Origin: Megachile rotundata
Taxonomy: Eukaryota > Arthropoda > Insecta > Hymenoptera > Megachilidae
Reading direction: 5' to 3'
Assembly (NCBI RefSeq): GCF_050947335.1
Contig: NC_134983.1
Location: 9,424,001 to 9,488,000, forward strand
DNA length: 64,000 nucleotides
Positions 48,993-61,426 of the stretch are shown here, one piece after another; position 1 is the first letter of the stretch, and the number at the start of each line of letters is the position of its first letter. The notes below the pieces were generated by a model. The model worked only from the letters and a program-made list of their open reading frames with translations, was not told the origin of the DNA and made no database searches. Position numbers and translations under genes: made by a program.

Positions 48993-51900
48993 TTAAATGT
49001 AATTTTCTTTTTCCGCCATATTGTTACCAACACTGTGTCGCTGAAGTTTCGAAATCTATCAGAAAATAATATTCTAATTAGTAATTATAGTTATATCCAT
49101 ACTACGTACTGTCGTAATATGATTTTATACATACCAAATTCACCGGTTTCGCTTTATAGATAAGTTTATTATTGTCCCTTAAAGGGCTTTGTTGCATACT
49201 TCCATTTTTCTTTACAGAAATTGGTGAACCTTTTTGTGAATTTAATGTTTTATAGGACGAACGTTGCGGAGATTCATACAATTTGTTATATTGATTAATA
49301 TCGAAAGAAGTATTCAGTCTTTTACTCAGAGGAGGCGTCTGTGATTTTGGAATACCAGAACCTATCGACCGACGTTTGGGTGTCGTTTTCTTTGGAGATG
49401 GTAATTTACTAAAAATAAAAATCAGTAACTTTCTACTGAATAATTTGGTTTGTTGTTTAAGTCAGTTTTATGTATGTAACAAAATTGAACTTACCGTTTT
49501 GGACTACTATTTATTTTGTTATTGTCGTCAACATTTGCGCGTATAGATACTGGTGAAATATCACAAGAAAAGTTACGCTTTTTTGTCACTTGTACCTGAG
49601 TTTTTTGTGATTTAAAATTTTGGGCGTCTGGAGTCGACGAAGCGACCGGTTTCGTAGATCGTGAAGATTTTTTCATTGCAGATTCATTGTGCGTTGAATT
49701 TGGAGTACTACTAATTATTTTATGAGATTTAGGTGGCGTTACAGTTTCATATGATGATACTGCCTTATTATTAACAGTTTCTACAAAAGCCAAAAATATG
49801 GTATTAGAAAAATAATAATATATAAATTAACACATTTATATATTATTTTTTCGCGTAATTATACCCTTTTTTTGCATAATTCCTACGGGAAGAACAGCTC
49901 TCATCGGACCCTTCTTATTTGTAACTTCTACGTCAGTTTTCTTTTTTTTAAGTTTATTTTTAACTGTACTTATCGTTGCAGTTTTTTCTTTCCGTAAATC
50001 TAATGTTGTAAATGCTTCTGTTTCGGTGTCTAAAAACAAATGCAAGTTAATCTGTGTTTTTATTAACTGATATGAAGGAAGAGAATATAAAGTTACCCTT
50101 TTGTAATCCATCCTTATTGATTTTTGTAATAACTTTTTTGTTTGATATTGGGTTTACAAGGCAAGGGTCGCTAGGAAATCGTTTTATTACTTCTTTTAGT
50201 TGACATGCAGATTTATTATTGCACGTTGCAGGGATTGTATCTTTAGTTGATGATACAGACATACTTCGTCTAATAACATTTTTATGAAACGACTGTTTCT
50301 ATAAAACACAATATCATTAATTACATTGATAATGTTAATCGCGTGAAGATAATAAATGTTCTAGATCATACTTACTTTTGAGTCTGCATCTAAACTTCGT
50401 CTATTAATTGATTTTGATGGGATTTTTCCACCATCATTCTTTGTACGCTTATGTTTATCATCATCATTGGAAGCAGAATTTAAGACTTTTCCTAAGTTTT
50501 TAAGTACATCTGAAGTAGATCTTTCAGTCTGACTAGTTAATAACTTTGCTATATTGGCAAGGAGTTCTACTACTACTTTCTCATGTAATAAGCTTTTACT
50601 TCCATCTTCCAAAGAATTCTCGTTTCGTACAATTTCATTATTAAGTACTTTTTCATTTCTTTCTTTTTTTGCTTTTTCAATATTAGTTTTTAAGGATTCA
50701 TTACTTATTCCGTTTAAACACTTCTGACTATCAGTACATTTATTTATGTCCGAATCATTAAAATTTATATTTTTATAATCAAGTGATTCTTTAACATTAT
50801 CTGAATCATTTGTTAAATTGTCTTCTTGACTTTGCTCCATATTATTTTTTTCTATGTTTTGTATTACCTTTGAACTATTATCTGATTTTTGTGGGCTTTT
50901 TGCTAAATTGTTAGGTGTATTAAGATATGTGGTTAATAATTCAGTATTGTTCTCACAATTAATACCTAAAACCTTCTCCAAATTTTCTACCAATTTATTT
51001 GCTTCTGAATTATTTTCGGTTTTAATAAGTTTTTTGAGTTCCAGTAAAAGAGTTGTTGCCGTAATACGTTTCTCTGTTTGCACTGATTCTGTCAGTTCCA
51101 ATTCTAATTCCTTTACATTTTCTGTTATTTTATTAACAGCAATTTCCGCATCTTTTTCTGTACCTATTTTATTATCTGTATATTCTTTGTCTTTCATATT
51201 TGTTAATTCTGAACTATTTATATGAGGAGACGAGGGCAATTCAATTAAATTATCTACCATATTTTCATCATCAAATGCTGGTAATAATTCTGATGTCCAA
51301 AGTGGATTATTAGTGATAAGATCATCTGTGCTTGCTACAAAACAAAATATATATTATTAATGGAAACTAATATCACATTTTCGTATTTTTTATTCTATAT
51401 ACATCTTTTTTGCTTTTACACATTAATTAAATACTTACAACTTGAGCTTGTTTTTAAAGCTAATTCTTCAAAAGTTTTTGCAAGAAGTTTTGCTTCAGTA
51501 AATATTGATTTATTAACTTTATCTCCTTCCTAAAATAGAAACTCTAATTATTTAAAATCTTTTAAAAATATGAATGAACGAATTAGATACAAGAATAATT
51601 ACATAAAATACAGAGTCTGAAGATGTATCTGAAGTAGAACTCCTATAGTTGTTCTTGCTGGAATTAATTTCTGGTGTAAACAAATCAACATCTATTAATT
51701 TATTATCCTTATCTGATTTTTCATTACTTTGTTGTTTGAAATTTTCAGGGGATTCTAAAACTTTTTTTTTAAGTTTATCAAACTGAATTGTTAACTCTGG
51801 TAATATGCATTTAGTTGATTCATTTGTTATTAATTTTATTTTATTGTTAAAGTCTATTTCTACACTTAATTTAGAATTTTCTAATTTTTCGGATGTCTCA

Positions 51901-52910
51901 CTTTTTAAAAATGCACGATTAATAGTATCATTTGATGACAAAATTGATAGAGTGGTAGAAGAAGAAGCAGCAGAGTTTATTCTAGGTATGCAAGAAATAT
52001 TTGACAAGTTTGAAAACATAGAACTTCCACTACAGTAACTTTTTAAAAAACCTTCATTTAAAAAGTCTAATGAATTTAGAGAAGATATATTACTTCCACC
52101 ATCAGAATTTATTTGTAGAGGTTCTGCCAATGATATGCATCTAGAATTTTGTGATTTTTTAAAAGGTTCATTTCCTCCTTGGGAAAGAGATCGTTGAACT
52201 TTAGGAACTTTCAACATGTAGTTAGGAGATGCACTTTGTCCTATGCTGAGTTTATCTTTTTCCACTTGGATTGCTGCTTTTTCGTATAAAGTAAGTGCCA
52301 TTTCATTCTTATTTAATTCATTACTTGTTTCAAATAATGAATCATTCATCAGAGATTGATTTAAAATAGATAAATCAGCATCTTGAACATTAATACTACA
52401 TATGACATCATTAGTTTCCAAGTTATCATGGAACCCATTAATATTAGTTAAATTAGGTATTACACTTTCATTAGATATTTTATTAACAGTAGCAGCCTTT
52501 TCAGTTAATTCTTCATATATTAAAGATTCATCCAATGTTTTATTTACTTTCAACTTTTGCTTATTATTACTGTGTTTGACACTATAATCATCTGTAAAAT
52601 CAAAGGAATGTGTTCTTACTTTATTATCTTTTTTACATTTTGGTCTAAGCGCTTTTTCTAAAGCCACTTCAAATGGATCATCTCTTTTTTGAATATATTC
52701 TGTAGTTTTATGTAGTACCATGTCAAAGGGATTATTCTCTAAACTGTCACGTTTTCCTGGTATTAATGGAATTGGATCTTTGATTAAATTATTATGGTCA
52801 TTATTTGTGATATCTGTGGGAGCAGGTATTAATGGTGATGCAAGTCTTGAGTTTAATATGCTCTTTCTGTCAGGACTTTCTAAATCTATAAGATCACACA
52901 TATTGTTCAT
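48993..52910 (-). CDS. Unrecognised 1115-residue Ser/Asn/Lys-rich protein with C-terminal KEN motif
   Basis: Exons in transcript order: 52910-51603, 51529-51439, 51334-50376, 50298-50097, 50029-49865, 49780-49495, 49408-49135, 49055-48993, all in frame. I do not recognise the family. N-terminus: short acidic and NPF/DPF motifs (CDLIDLESPDRKS, ENNPFDMVLHKT, RDDPFEVALEKAL). Middle: long disordered Ser/Asn-rich stretches and two similar leucine-rich helical segments (LLLELKKLIKTENNSEANKL and VVELLANIAKLLTSQTE). C-terminal third: basic with many SP/TP sites (LPSPKKTTPKRRSIGSG, QTPPLSKR). The last residues are NNMAEKENYI, containing KEN, the APC/C-Cdh1 degron. This suggests a cell-cycle-regulated nuclear or spindle protein, which is inference. 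It is divergent from lamin. Confidence 0.8.
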
Positions 52911-54245
52911 GGATTTAGTGACAGTGTTTTGGATATTTTTTCTTCAATGACAATAATGTAACCTTCTCCCACACAAAATAAATGCTACTTTATAAAAATG
53001 TATTCAGATTTTATAGTGTTATTTTGTAATACTATCACCACATTAAATAGAAACTGTCTTATTGATATACATGTACTGATGAATTATCTGTAAATAAAAA
53101 TTGTTTTTTTAATTTTTGTATACTTACATTAACTTTTATATACAAGCTTTTTTCATATACTTACAAATGGCCTTTAAATAACAATCGTTTCTCTTTATAT
53201 ACATATACTCACGAGCAGTTTTTAAATTAAAATTAATTGTTTTACATTTATATATGTACTTACGCATCTCACAGTAGTATTTGTACTGACATTTTAAAAA
53301 TCTTTACTCCAGTGTCCTCTGATGGCTACTTTCAGAATTGAAAATGAAACGGAATTTGTGGACTCGAACGTTATAGTTTCATTTGAATTTCATTTTCATA
53401 AATGTAATAATTAATGTATTCCACAGATCCAATTATTATTGTTGTTATAAACTTAAACAAATTTGTATACTTTTGATTAAAGTCAGCACCAGTACTTATA
53501 ATATAACCCCTTTTATAGAACTTCTATAATCTGACCATCAGGTAATGTAACACAGACAGTTCAGGAAATTCTTCTAATAAAGTATCCTTCTATCGCCTAC
53601 TTTTCATTTCATGATCATATATACAGTGAACAAAATGTATGAATAATGAAAAAAAAAGGTAATATGAACCTTAGGCAATTGCATATATAAATAATAGATA
53701 CTAGGTATTCATTTGGCGGGTCATAAACATCATAAGAGCGCTTGCGCGTTATATTTAAATGCATACTATACCACAGTATTATACTGTTACTATACTAAAC
53801 GAATCAGAACTGACATGCGCAGAATGAACGAAAATTCATCTAACGAACAATATATTCTCTCGTAGCAGAGAATATACTAAATTTCCTCGTTGATTAATGC
53901 ATTTTACCAACAAATAATTCTTTTTCCTTATTGGTGGTTACTTAGGAGGAAGCTAAATACGATTGGTTAACGATTAATGTGTACGCTAAAATACAACCAA
54001 TCACGTTGCTCCGTTACGTTTACTAACGCGATATAAAGATGCATGTAAGAAGGTTGCTTTGTTAACGTTGGCGTCACCGCTAAACAGTTCTTCCGTTGAC
54101 CGAGGTAGGACGATTTGGGCTTCGGTAGTTTTTCAGCCGCTATTCAGCGTCTTTTACGGACACGGTGTTATCGTGCACCAAGTTGATGATTCGGGAGTGC
54201 AAGAGCAAGTGATAGTGCAATAGAAGGATCGATTATTGTGGAAAG
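52911..54245. promoter_or_regulatory. Divergent promoter region, KEN-motif gene / lamin
   Basis: Separates two head-to-head start codons (52910 minus, 54246 plus). It contains CATGCGCA at 53814-53821, several CACAGTATTATACTG-like words near 53770, a GATATAAAG TATA-like word near 54030, and a GC-richer 5' UTR just before the lamin start. Transcription starts were not determined. Confidence 0.45.
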
Positions 54246-57200
54246 ATGTCAACGAAAGCTGCTAAGAAAAGTACATCGACGTCGGGTACTAGTGGGCAAT
54301 CGCCACAGTTTAGTACGTCAACGCCGATCGGCCAACGACCAGGAAGTCCCTTGAGTCCGACTCGTTATTCTCGTCTTCAAGAAAAGCAAGATTTACAAAA
54401 TCTAAATGACCGGTTGGCGTGTTACATTGACAAAGTACGACATTTGGAAGCAGAGAATTCCCGACTTACGCGGGAGGTACAGACGACCCAGGAGACTATC
54501 ACCCGCGAAGTATCCAACATAAAGTCTATGTATGAACATGAATTATCCGATGCAAGAAAATTACTGGATGATACCGCGCGAGAACGGGCGAAGCTTGAAA
54601 TTGATACTAAACGACTATGGGATAACAACGAGGAACTAAAGTCCAAGTAAGTAACTTTGAACTTAATTCGTAGTGCTTAAAACTGTAATGCAATTTGAGA
54701 ATGTTAATCCAGGCTCGATTTTAATGGGATGGGACCGAGACTGTTTTAAGATTCGCGGTTTTTCTTTATTCTTTTATTTTGTATATTGTTTACATAACTG
54801 ATTATGAAAATGAAGTTTCTAACGTAGGAAGTTCTGATAAACATGGGTTTACAAACTAAGTAATGTAGTAAATAATTAAAATTATTACTTACGTTTCATT
54901 TTTTAGTGTTTTATTTATGATAATATATCGTGGAACTAAAATTGAGAAAAATTAAAAAATCAAAGTAAATTTTGTTTTGCGAATGATTCATATATTTCCA
55001 ATTACATGGTATCAGTGGGTTTTAAATTATTGCAAATAAATGCTCGAATTTGCTGGTATTGTTTACAAACTGTATATGTTACAACATTGGTATGTCAGTG
55101 CTGTTTACAACTGTATATAAACTATATACATATAATAATCTATAGTAACAGCATTTAAATCGTTTTTGCGACAAAATGAAAAATATCGATATTTTTTTTT
55201 TAAACAGTTACTTTTATAAATTGTATTATTTTTTTTTTTAAGTTAATTTTGGATTTGATTGGTTTCCTGATTGATTGAGTTTTAATTGATATTTCAGATT
55301 TTGTTTAAAATTTACATTTAATTCTAAGTGAACAATGCATTTTTTAATTTTAAAGATAAGTTGGAATCTGTAGATAAAAAAGTAAAATGTTTGATAAGAG
55401 TATAACAGAGAGTAGAAATGTCACAATCTAAAAGGATGTATAGAAAGTTGTTGCTTGATAATGAAAACTACTAATTATTTTAATCAGCTAGAATGAGAGA
55501 GAATAGTTTAGCTTTTAGTACCATAACTATTGTGATTAGATTTTTTTAATTATTATTTGATTAACAGTTATATTTGTAATGAATATAAAATATAATGCAT
55601 ACAAAAATCAAAGTTAAACAGAAAATAAAATTAACACTTAGAAAAATATGAAAGGAAGCTGCATGGTCAGATTAATATGATAAGGAGATTCATTCATATT
55701 GTATTTGATAGATGACGCGATATCTACAAGTAGATGTGTATCATCGTACACATATATCAAAATGTATCTTTGGACTCTCAAAGCTAAAACATATGAAGTC
55801 ATATCTCAACAATTTTAGGGGACAAAATAATGGTTGAATCCTTGAAAGATGTAAACTTAATTTTATGCGACTGTAGTAAACAATATTAATACTGTTAACG
55901 TAAATAAATATTATTTTTATTTATAAATAATAAATATTATTTAAAAAAATTTTTTTTTTTTACTAAAAAATTACATGTGAATATTGGTTAAAAGTAATTT
56001 ATAACCTTTGTTACTTTTGTATTGAATTCATCACGGAAATAAATAGTCATCCTCTTTAAAATCCACAAAATTTCGGAATATTTGGGTGTGCCTAAGTTGA
56101 AACGTGACGTTACTACGAGTGATTGCGTCACGTTTACTATGCGACGGTGATGTCATCTTGAAGCGCGGGTATAACCTCGACTGAAAACATTGACCTCCTT
56201 TCAGTGAGCGTTGAGCAATCGATAAAAATACGAATAATACCTAAAACAAGCGGCAAATATTTCACAGGACCTTTGATACAACAATGAAACAAAACAAATG
56301 AAGACAATGAAAATATTTAATATTGAACACGTGCATCAATGTAGCAATTCAAACATAACGTTCACATGTAATACCAAAATTTATTAAATCGTTCTTTATA
56401 CATAATATCGCATTTTTGTTGCAATAAGTTATATTTATTTGTTGGTCGTGTTTTACGAAGGTTTAATTTTCAATAGAAATGATATCTTTTTTACGTATAC
56501 GTATCATATTTACATATGTGAATTACATGTAAAGCATTTTTTACGTAAAGATTTTTTCATTCGATCGATAACTAGTCTTCCTCCTAAGCTATTTAATTTC
56601 ATGTTTTACGAGTTAACACAATGAAATTTCAAGTACAGAAATAATATTTTTAATCTCTAAAATTATCTTCTGATAATATATTGAACTTTTCTTATGATAA
56701 TTCAAACGATTTGCAAAAAGTAGTTCAGTTATCAGTCTGATAATGTTGCTCGTATATAAAGCGTAAATATTACTAACTTTGGACTCAGCAGTTATAAAAA
56801 GAAATACATTCCTTATTAAAGGAATGACGTTGACGGTAGAATTCGTGTCCTTGCGTAAAAATATAAGGAGTGCCATTTCACCATTCCAGTTATCTCTGTT
56901 ATTTGCAGTGATATCAGAAATATTTATTAGTAAGAATTATATGATATCAAAGATACCATAAAATGTTAATTTTCTATTCGTTTGCAATGTATTATTTTTC
57001 CAAATTCTGAAGTTCAAAAATTAAAAAAAATAATAATTTTCCGCAAACAACGCGCTTGCAATGCGTATTTCAAAAGGAATAGCGGGAATTGAATAAAACA
57101 TCGCTTTATTACTTCTAAATGTTCTGTATCATAATATTTAATGCAGTCCACGAATAATTTGCTCGGAATGTACCAGTGGGTCAAGACCTACATTTGCGAA

Positions 57201-60200
57201 TCTTTGCTTTATGTCGCTTAACGGATCCGTTGAATGAAGAAGTTGACCCTGAAATCTTTCAGGATTCTTAACCTGTACAAAATTATTGTTTCGATAACTT
57301 TTACGAATAAATTTTTGTCGCTGCATCATTAACATAAATAATTAAAGTAGTCAGGTTAAAAGAATTGTTTGCTTAAATTTAACATTTCTTAAAAACAATT
57401 TCATCATTCACCAAATTTGCCTTCTCTAAATACATTACTTTATTATGAAATTGTGAAATCAGTATAAAAGATTTTACATTCATTTTTTTTTGTATATTTT
57501 AACCAGCGAATATCGTATGTTTTTTGTATTATTTAAACAATATTAGTGTGTATTATATGTATCTATACATATGGCATATAATACATAGTTGATGAATGTA
57601 GATTTTAGGGTAACGAAATATTAAGACGGTTTGGAACCCTATGGTAGAAAATAAAATTCTTGATGTGGGTCGTTGCTTGAAATAGAAACACGCAAGCTCA
57701 CCTCTTCTTTACGACTGCCGGAATGTCGTAAACGATCGAGATTTTGTTAAGGATTTCATTCCATATATTCGGAAATTTTTTAATTCTTATTACTTACTTT
57801 GGAGAGAATTTGTTATTAGATGTTAAATTATATCGTAAATGTACGACCGTAAATTTACAATTGTAAATTCGTAAATTAGATAATGTAAACATATATTTTT
57901 AAATTTCTAATATGTTATTATTTACAAATGCTTTTATGTATATTTCATATAATAAACTTTATAAATATTTATAATGATCTTTTTCAGATTAGATAAAAAA
58001 TTAGTGGACTTACAAGTTGCAGAGAGAAATCTGTTGCTATATGAAACTCGTTACAATGATTTACAATCACAGTTCAATCAGTCACAAGCAGAACGTAAAA
58101 AGCTGGCTGAAAGAGAAAGAGAACTGGAACAAGAAGTAGAAAAATTAAAAGCATTATTAGAGGATACCCGTAAACATCTTGGAGAAGAAACTTTACAACG
58201 CATTGTTCTTGAAAATAATATTCAAAGTTTGAAAGAGGATATTAGTTTTAAAGATCAAATTTATCAACAGGAATTGACAGAAACACGAACAAAACGACAG
58301 GTTTGGAAGTCTCTTATTATAATTTATTACAAATATTGCTAATAATGTATAAATGAATTAAAATTGTTAATACTTAACATTGTTTTATAATTTAGATTGA
58401 GATCTCTGAAATAGATGGCCGGCTTGCTGAACAGTATGAAGCAAAGATGCAACAGTCTTTGCAAGAATTACGAGATCAATATGAAGCACAGATGCGAGCA
58501 AACAGAGAAGAAATTGAATTATTATATGAAACTAAGATCAAGAATTTAACAGCTCATGCTCAACGTAACAGTGGAGCAGCTAGTTTAGCTGTTGAAGAAT
58601 TGAGGCAAACAAGAACAAGAATTGATACACTTAATCAGAAAATCAATGAACTTGAAGCATCTAATAACGCTCTTAATGCACGCATCAGGTAACATTTGTA
58701 GCAATTATATTTAATTACTTTTGGAATGAATGTTTTGAATAAATGCATAAATTTTTATACAGAGACTTAGAAAACTTACGTGAAAACGAAAAGGCTCGTC
58801 ATGCAGAAAGTTTAGCATCTTTGGAAGCAGAATTGGCGCGTATACGTGATGAAATGGCTCAACAACTTCAAGAATATCAAGATCTCATGGATATCAAGGT
58901 AGCACTTGATTTGGAGATTGCTGCATATCGAAAACTTCTTGAATCTGAGGAAGCCAGGTAATATAATTTTATATTTTACTATTTTATTCAAACGAACGAA
59001 CGTTTGGACTTGTTCATATTGTGCATCAATGCATCAATATTCTTAATAAATTGTTTTCATTTACAGATTAAACATCATGCCAGCACAATCAAGTTCGTCA
59101 GTATCTAGTAGTGGTAGAGTAACTCCTTCAAGGCACACTCCATTAAGAGGCGGAAAACGAAAACGCACTTTATTAGAGGAAAGTGAAGAACGTAGCAGTA
59201 CTGACTACAGTGTAACTGGAACAGCCAGAGGTGACATAGAAATTACAGAAGCTGATCCTCAAGGACGATTTGTAAAACTTACCAATAAGGGGAATAAGGT
59301 ATAATATAGTAAATTTTTGGAGTTGATATCGTATTGTCCTCAATAATATCTAAATGTTATTTTCACATTTTACAGGAACAAGGACTAAGTGGATGGCAAA
59401 TTATTCGTAAAGCTGGTTCTTTGGAAACAATATTTAAGTTTCATCGTACTGCTAAAATCGACGCAGGCGCAAACGTTCTAGTATGGTCAGCAGATATTGG
59501 AGCCACACATGAACCACCATCAAATATCGTCATGAAAGGACAAAAATGGTTTACAGCAGATACTATGACAACCACACTCCTCAATAATGAAGGAGAAGTT
59601 CGTATTTTTAAGATGTTTATTTTGATATGAATTTATCAATTAATTCAACAAATATTGATAATATTTTCTATTTCTTACAGGAAATGGCTACTTCAGAATG
59701 CAAAAGGCAACAGTTGTCTACGTCTCTATCCCGACATAGGGAAAACTTGGGTTTCCGACCATCTGAAGAACTTCATCATCAACAGGTACGTTGTCACAAA
59801 ATTGGTACAGACAAACAACAGAAAAAGTATTAACCATTACTTACGAAATATGAATATTTTATTGACTGATTTTGATTTAGGTTCAATATTTTTTTTCTAT
59901 TCACAGCAAAGATAATTGTTCAAAATTGAATTTTTTTTTCTGTAAAAATGATTATCACTACTGTTCTCTCTAGGAGGTATTCATATACTTTTTTTCATAA
60001 GTAATAATGATAGTAACAATGTTACAAATATGAATAGAATCATTAATTTTAAAATTATTAGCAATCTCATTGTTTTCAAACGATTGTGTATTTACTTTTA
60101 TATATTATATTTAATTTACGAAGACAATGTGGCTATAAAACATTTTAATTTTCTACACTCAAAGTGCTTGCTTATTCCTTTTTTGTTAGATTTAATATAA

Positions 60201-61426
60201 CAAATTATAAAATAATTAAAATCGGAGAATGTATCATCAATATATATTCTTCTTCCATAGAGAAGATATCTCTACCCATATTAAGTGGGCGACCGAACGG
60301 TTCTGATGAGTCGATTTATGTAAGTTGTTTTCAACGTATCGAACGTTACAATAGTCGCCGATGGTTAATGTTATTCGCGCTTCAAGTAAAAGAATTATTT
60401 GGCTTTGTTTTTTTCTTCTTCACAGCACCATGTATTCATACTCACGCTTAACTAAAACTTCATGTGTTAAAAGTAATGTTATTTCTCGTTAAAAATATAA
60501 ACATCTCATTAGTTAACCACATTGTCTTTAGGGTACATTTGAAAAGAATAAAGTGAAACTTGTTATTGTATATATTATAAATGTACAATTATTATTGTAT
60601 GTATTAAAATATACTTTATCATTGATAATGATAAAATTCTATTGGTGCATGTGTTATATCTTTCTAATACATCGCACTAAAGGTTTCAAATATTTGTATT
60701 TGAAATGTATTAATAAATAATTGAAACATCATTGTTGCTGCGTTAATTAACTGAATTGGTTAACGCTTATAGGTGTTAATATTTAATTATGAAACATCAT
60801 TAAAACAGTTTCATACTCGTTATTATGCGATATAAAGCACAGTTACTAGATAATAAAAACAAATAATCACTTTTTATTTGCTTTTAGGTAAAGCTTGTTA
60901 AATACTCTGTTAGTCTGTTGCATGTATAAATATTTTAAGATAACGTTGAAATGAAGTAAAATCAGGTGATGGAGACGTTTCATTTTGTTATATTTATTGT
61001 ATAATAAAATAATATCGCCAAAAAATGTTGAATTTAATTCAATTTAATATTTAAAGAAAATTATATATTCGTATATTTGTTACATTCTGGCTAGTACAAA
61101 TAATTTTTTTTATAAAGTACAACCATAATACCAGAATTAGTAATTTTATTGTAAATGATATATTCATTATGTCCAAATCATTTAAGAATCATGTGCATGC
61201 ATGTATATTATTACATGCATACAAAATTAATAAATAATTAACATCCATTAATACTTTGCTTCAGATTCTATAACTAATAAATGTTGAGTAATACGTATAA
61301 CAGAATAATTACGCAATGCTATTTGGGTTATAAAGTAATATTTTAAATTTAGTTTCTACAGAGGTATGATTCTTTTCTTTGTTCCAGGGTAATCCCCAAG
61401 GAGAGGAATTTTGCTGCGTTATGTGA
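54246..61426 (+). CDS. Lam: Nuclear lamin (B-type, CaaX CCVM)
   Basis: Intermediate filament protein of the nuclear lamina. Exons: 54246-54646, 57988-58300, 58396-58688, 58763-58957, 59067-59298, 59376-59597, 59681-59785, 61388-61426, in frame, 599 residues (fly Lamin Dm0 622). Seen: a Ser/Thr-rich head with the mitotic SPLSPTR site, coil 1A (YSRLQEKQDLQNLNDRLACY), long coiled coil, the end-of-rod signature IAAYRKLLESEEAR, the KRKR nuclear localisation signal, the Ig-like lamin tail domain (GRFVKLTNKGNKEQGLSGWQ, first half), and a last exon encoding GNPQGEEFCCVM-stop. The final CCVM is a CaaX prenylation box. This last exon lies 1.6 kb after the previous one. The donor after 59597 (GTTCGT) is weak. 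It is divergent from the KEN-motif gene. Confidence 0.93.
56090..56240. promoter_or_regulatory. GC-richer CRE-like cluster in lamin intron 1
   Basis: A short GC-rich island in otherwise very AT-rich intron sequence, with GTGACGTTACTACG, GCGTCACGTTTACTACG-like and TGATGTCATC words, all close to CRE/ATF half-sites. It could be an enhancer or an internal promoter. No coding frame. Confidence 0.3.
57138..57335 (-). CDS. Possible small gene nested antisense in lamin intron 1
   Basis: A 65-codon frame whose C-terminal two thirds look protein-like (NPERFQGQLLHSTDPLSDIK...GLDPLVHSEQIIRGLH). Its GC content is above the surrounding intron. The N-terminus is basic (RQKFIRKSYRNNN), as in mitochondrial presequences. 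A splice acceptor (TTTTGTACAG) falls inside, before VKNPERF, so it may instead be the last exon of a spliced gene. A second protein-like stretch (FPNIWNEILNKISIVYDIPA) lies upstream on the same strand at about 57702-57785 with a donor GTGAGC, but its phase does not join directly. No family recognised. Confidence 0.3.
   Translation of the reverse strand: MLMMQRQKFIRKSYRNNNFVQVKNPERFQGQLLHSTDPLSDIKQRFANVGLDPLVHSEQIIRGLH
60547..60552 (+). terminator. Possible intronic poly(A) signal in lamin
   Basis: AATAAA inside the last lamin intron (59786-61387). If used, transcripts would end before the CaaX exon and translation would run 17 codons past the exon-7 donor to a stop at 59831-59833. Confidence 0.3.
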
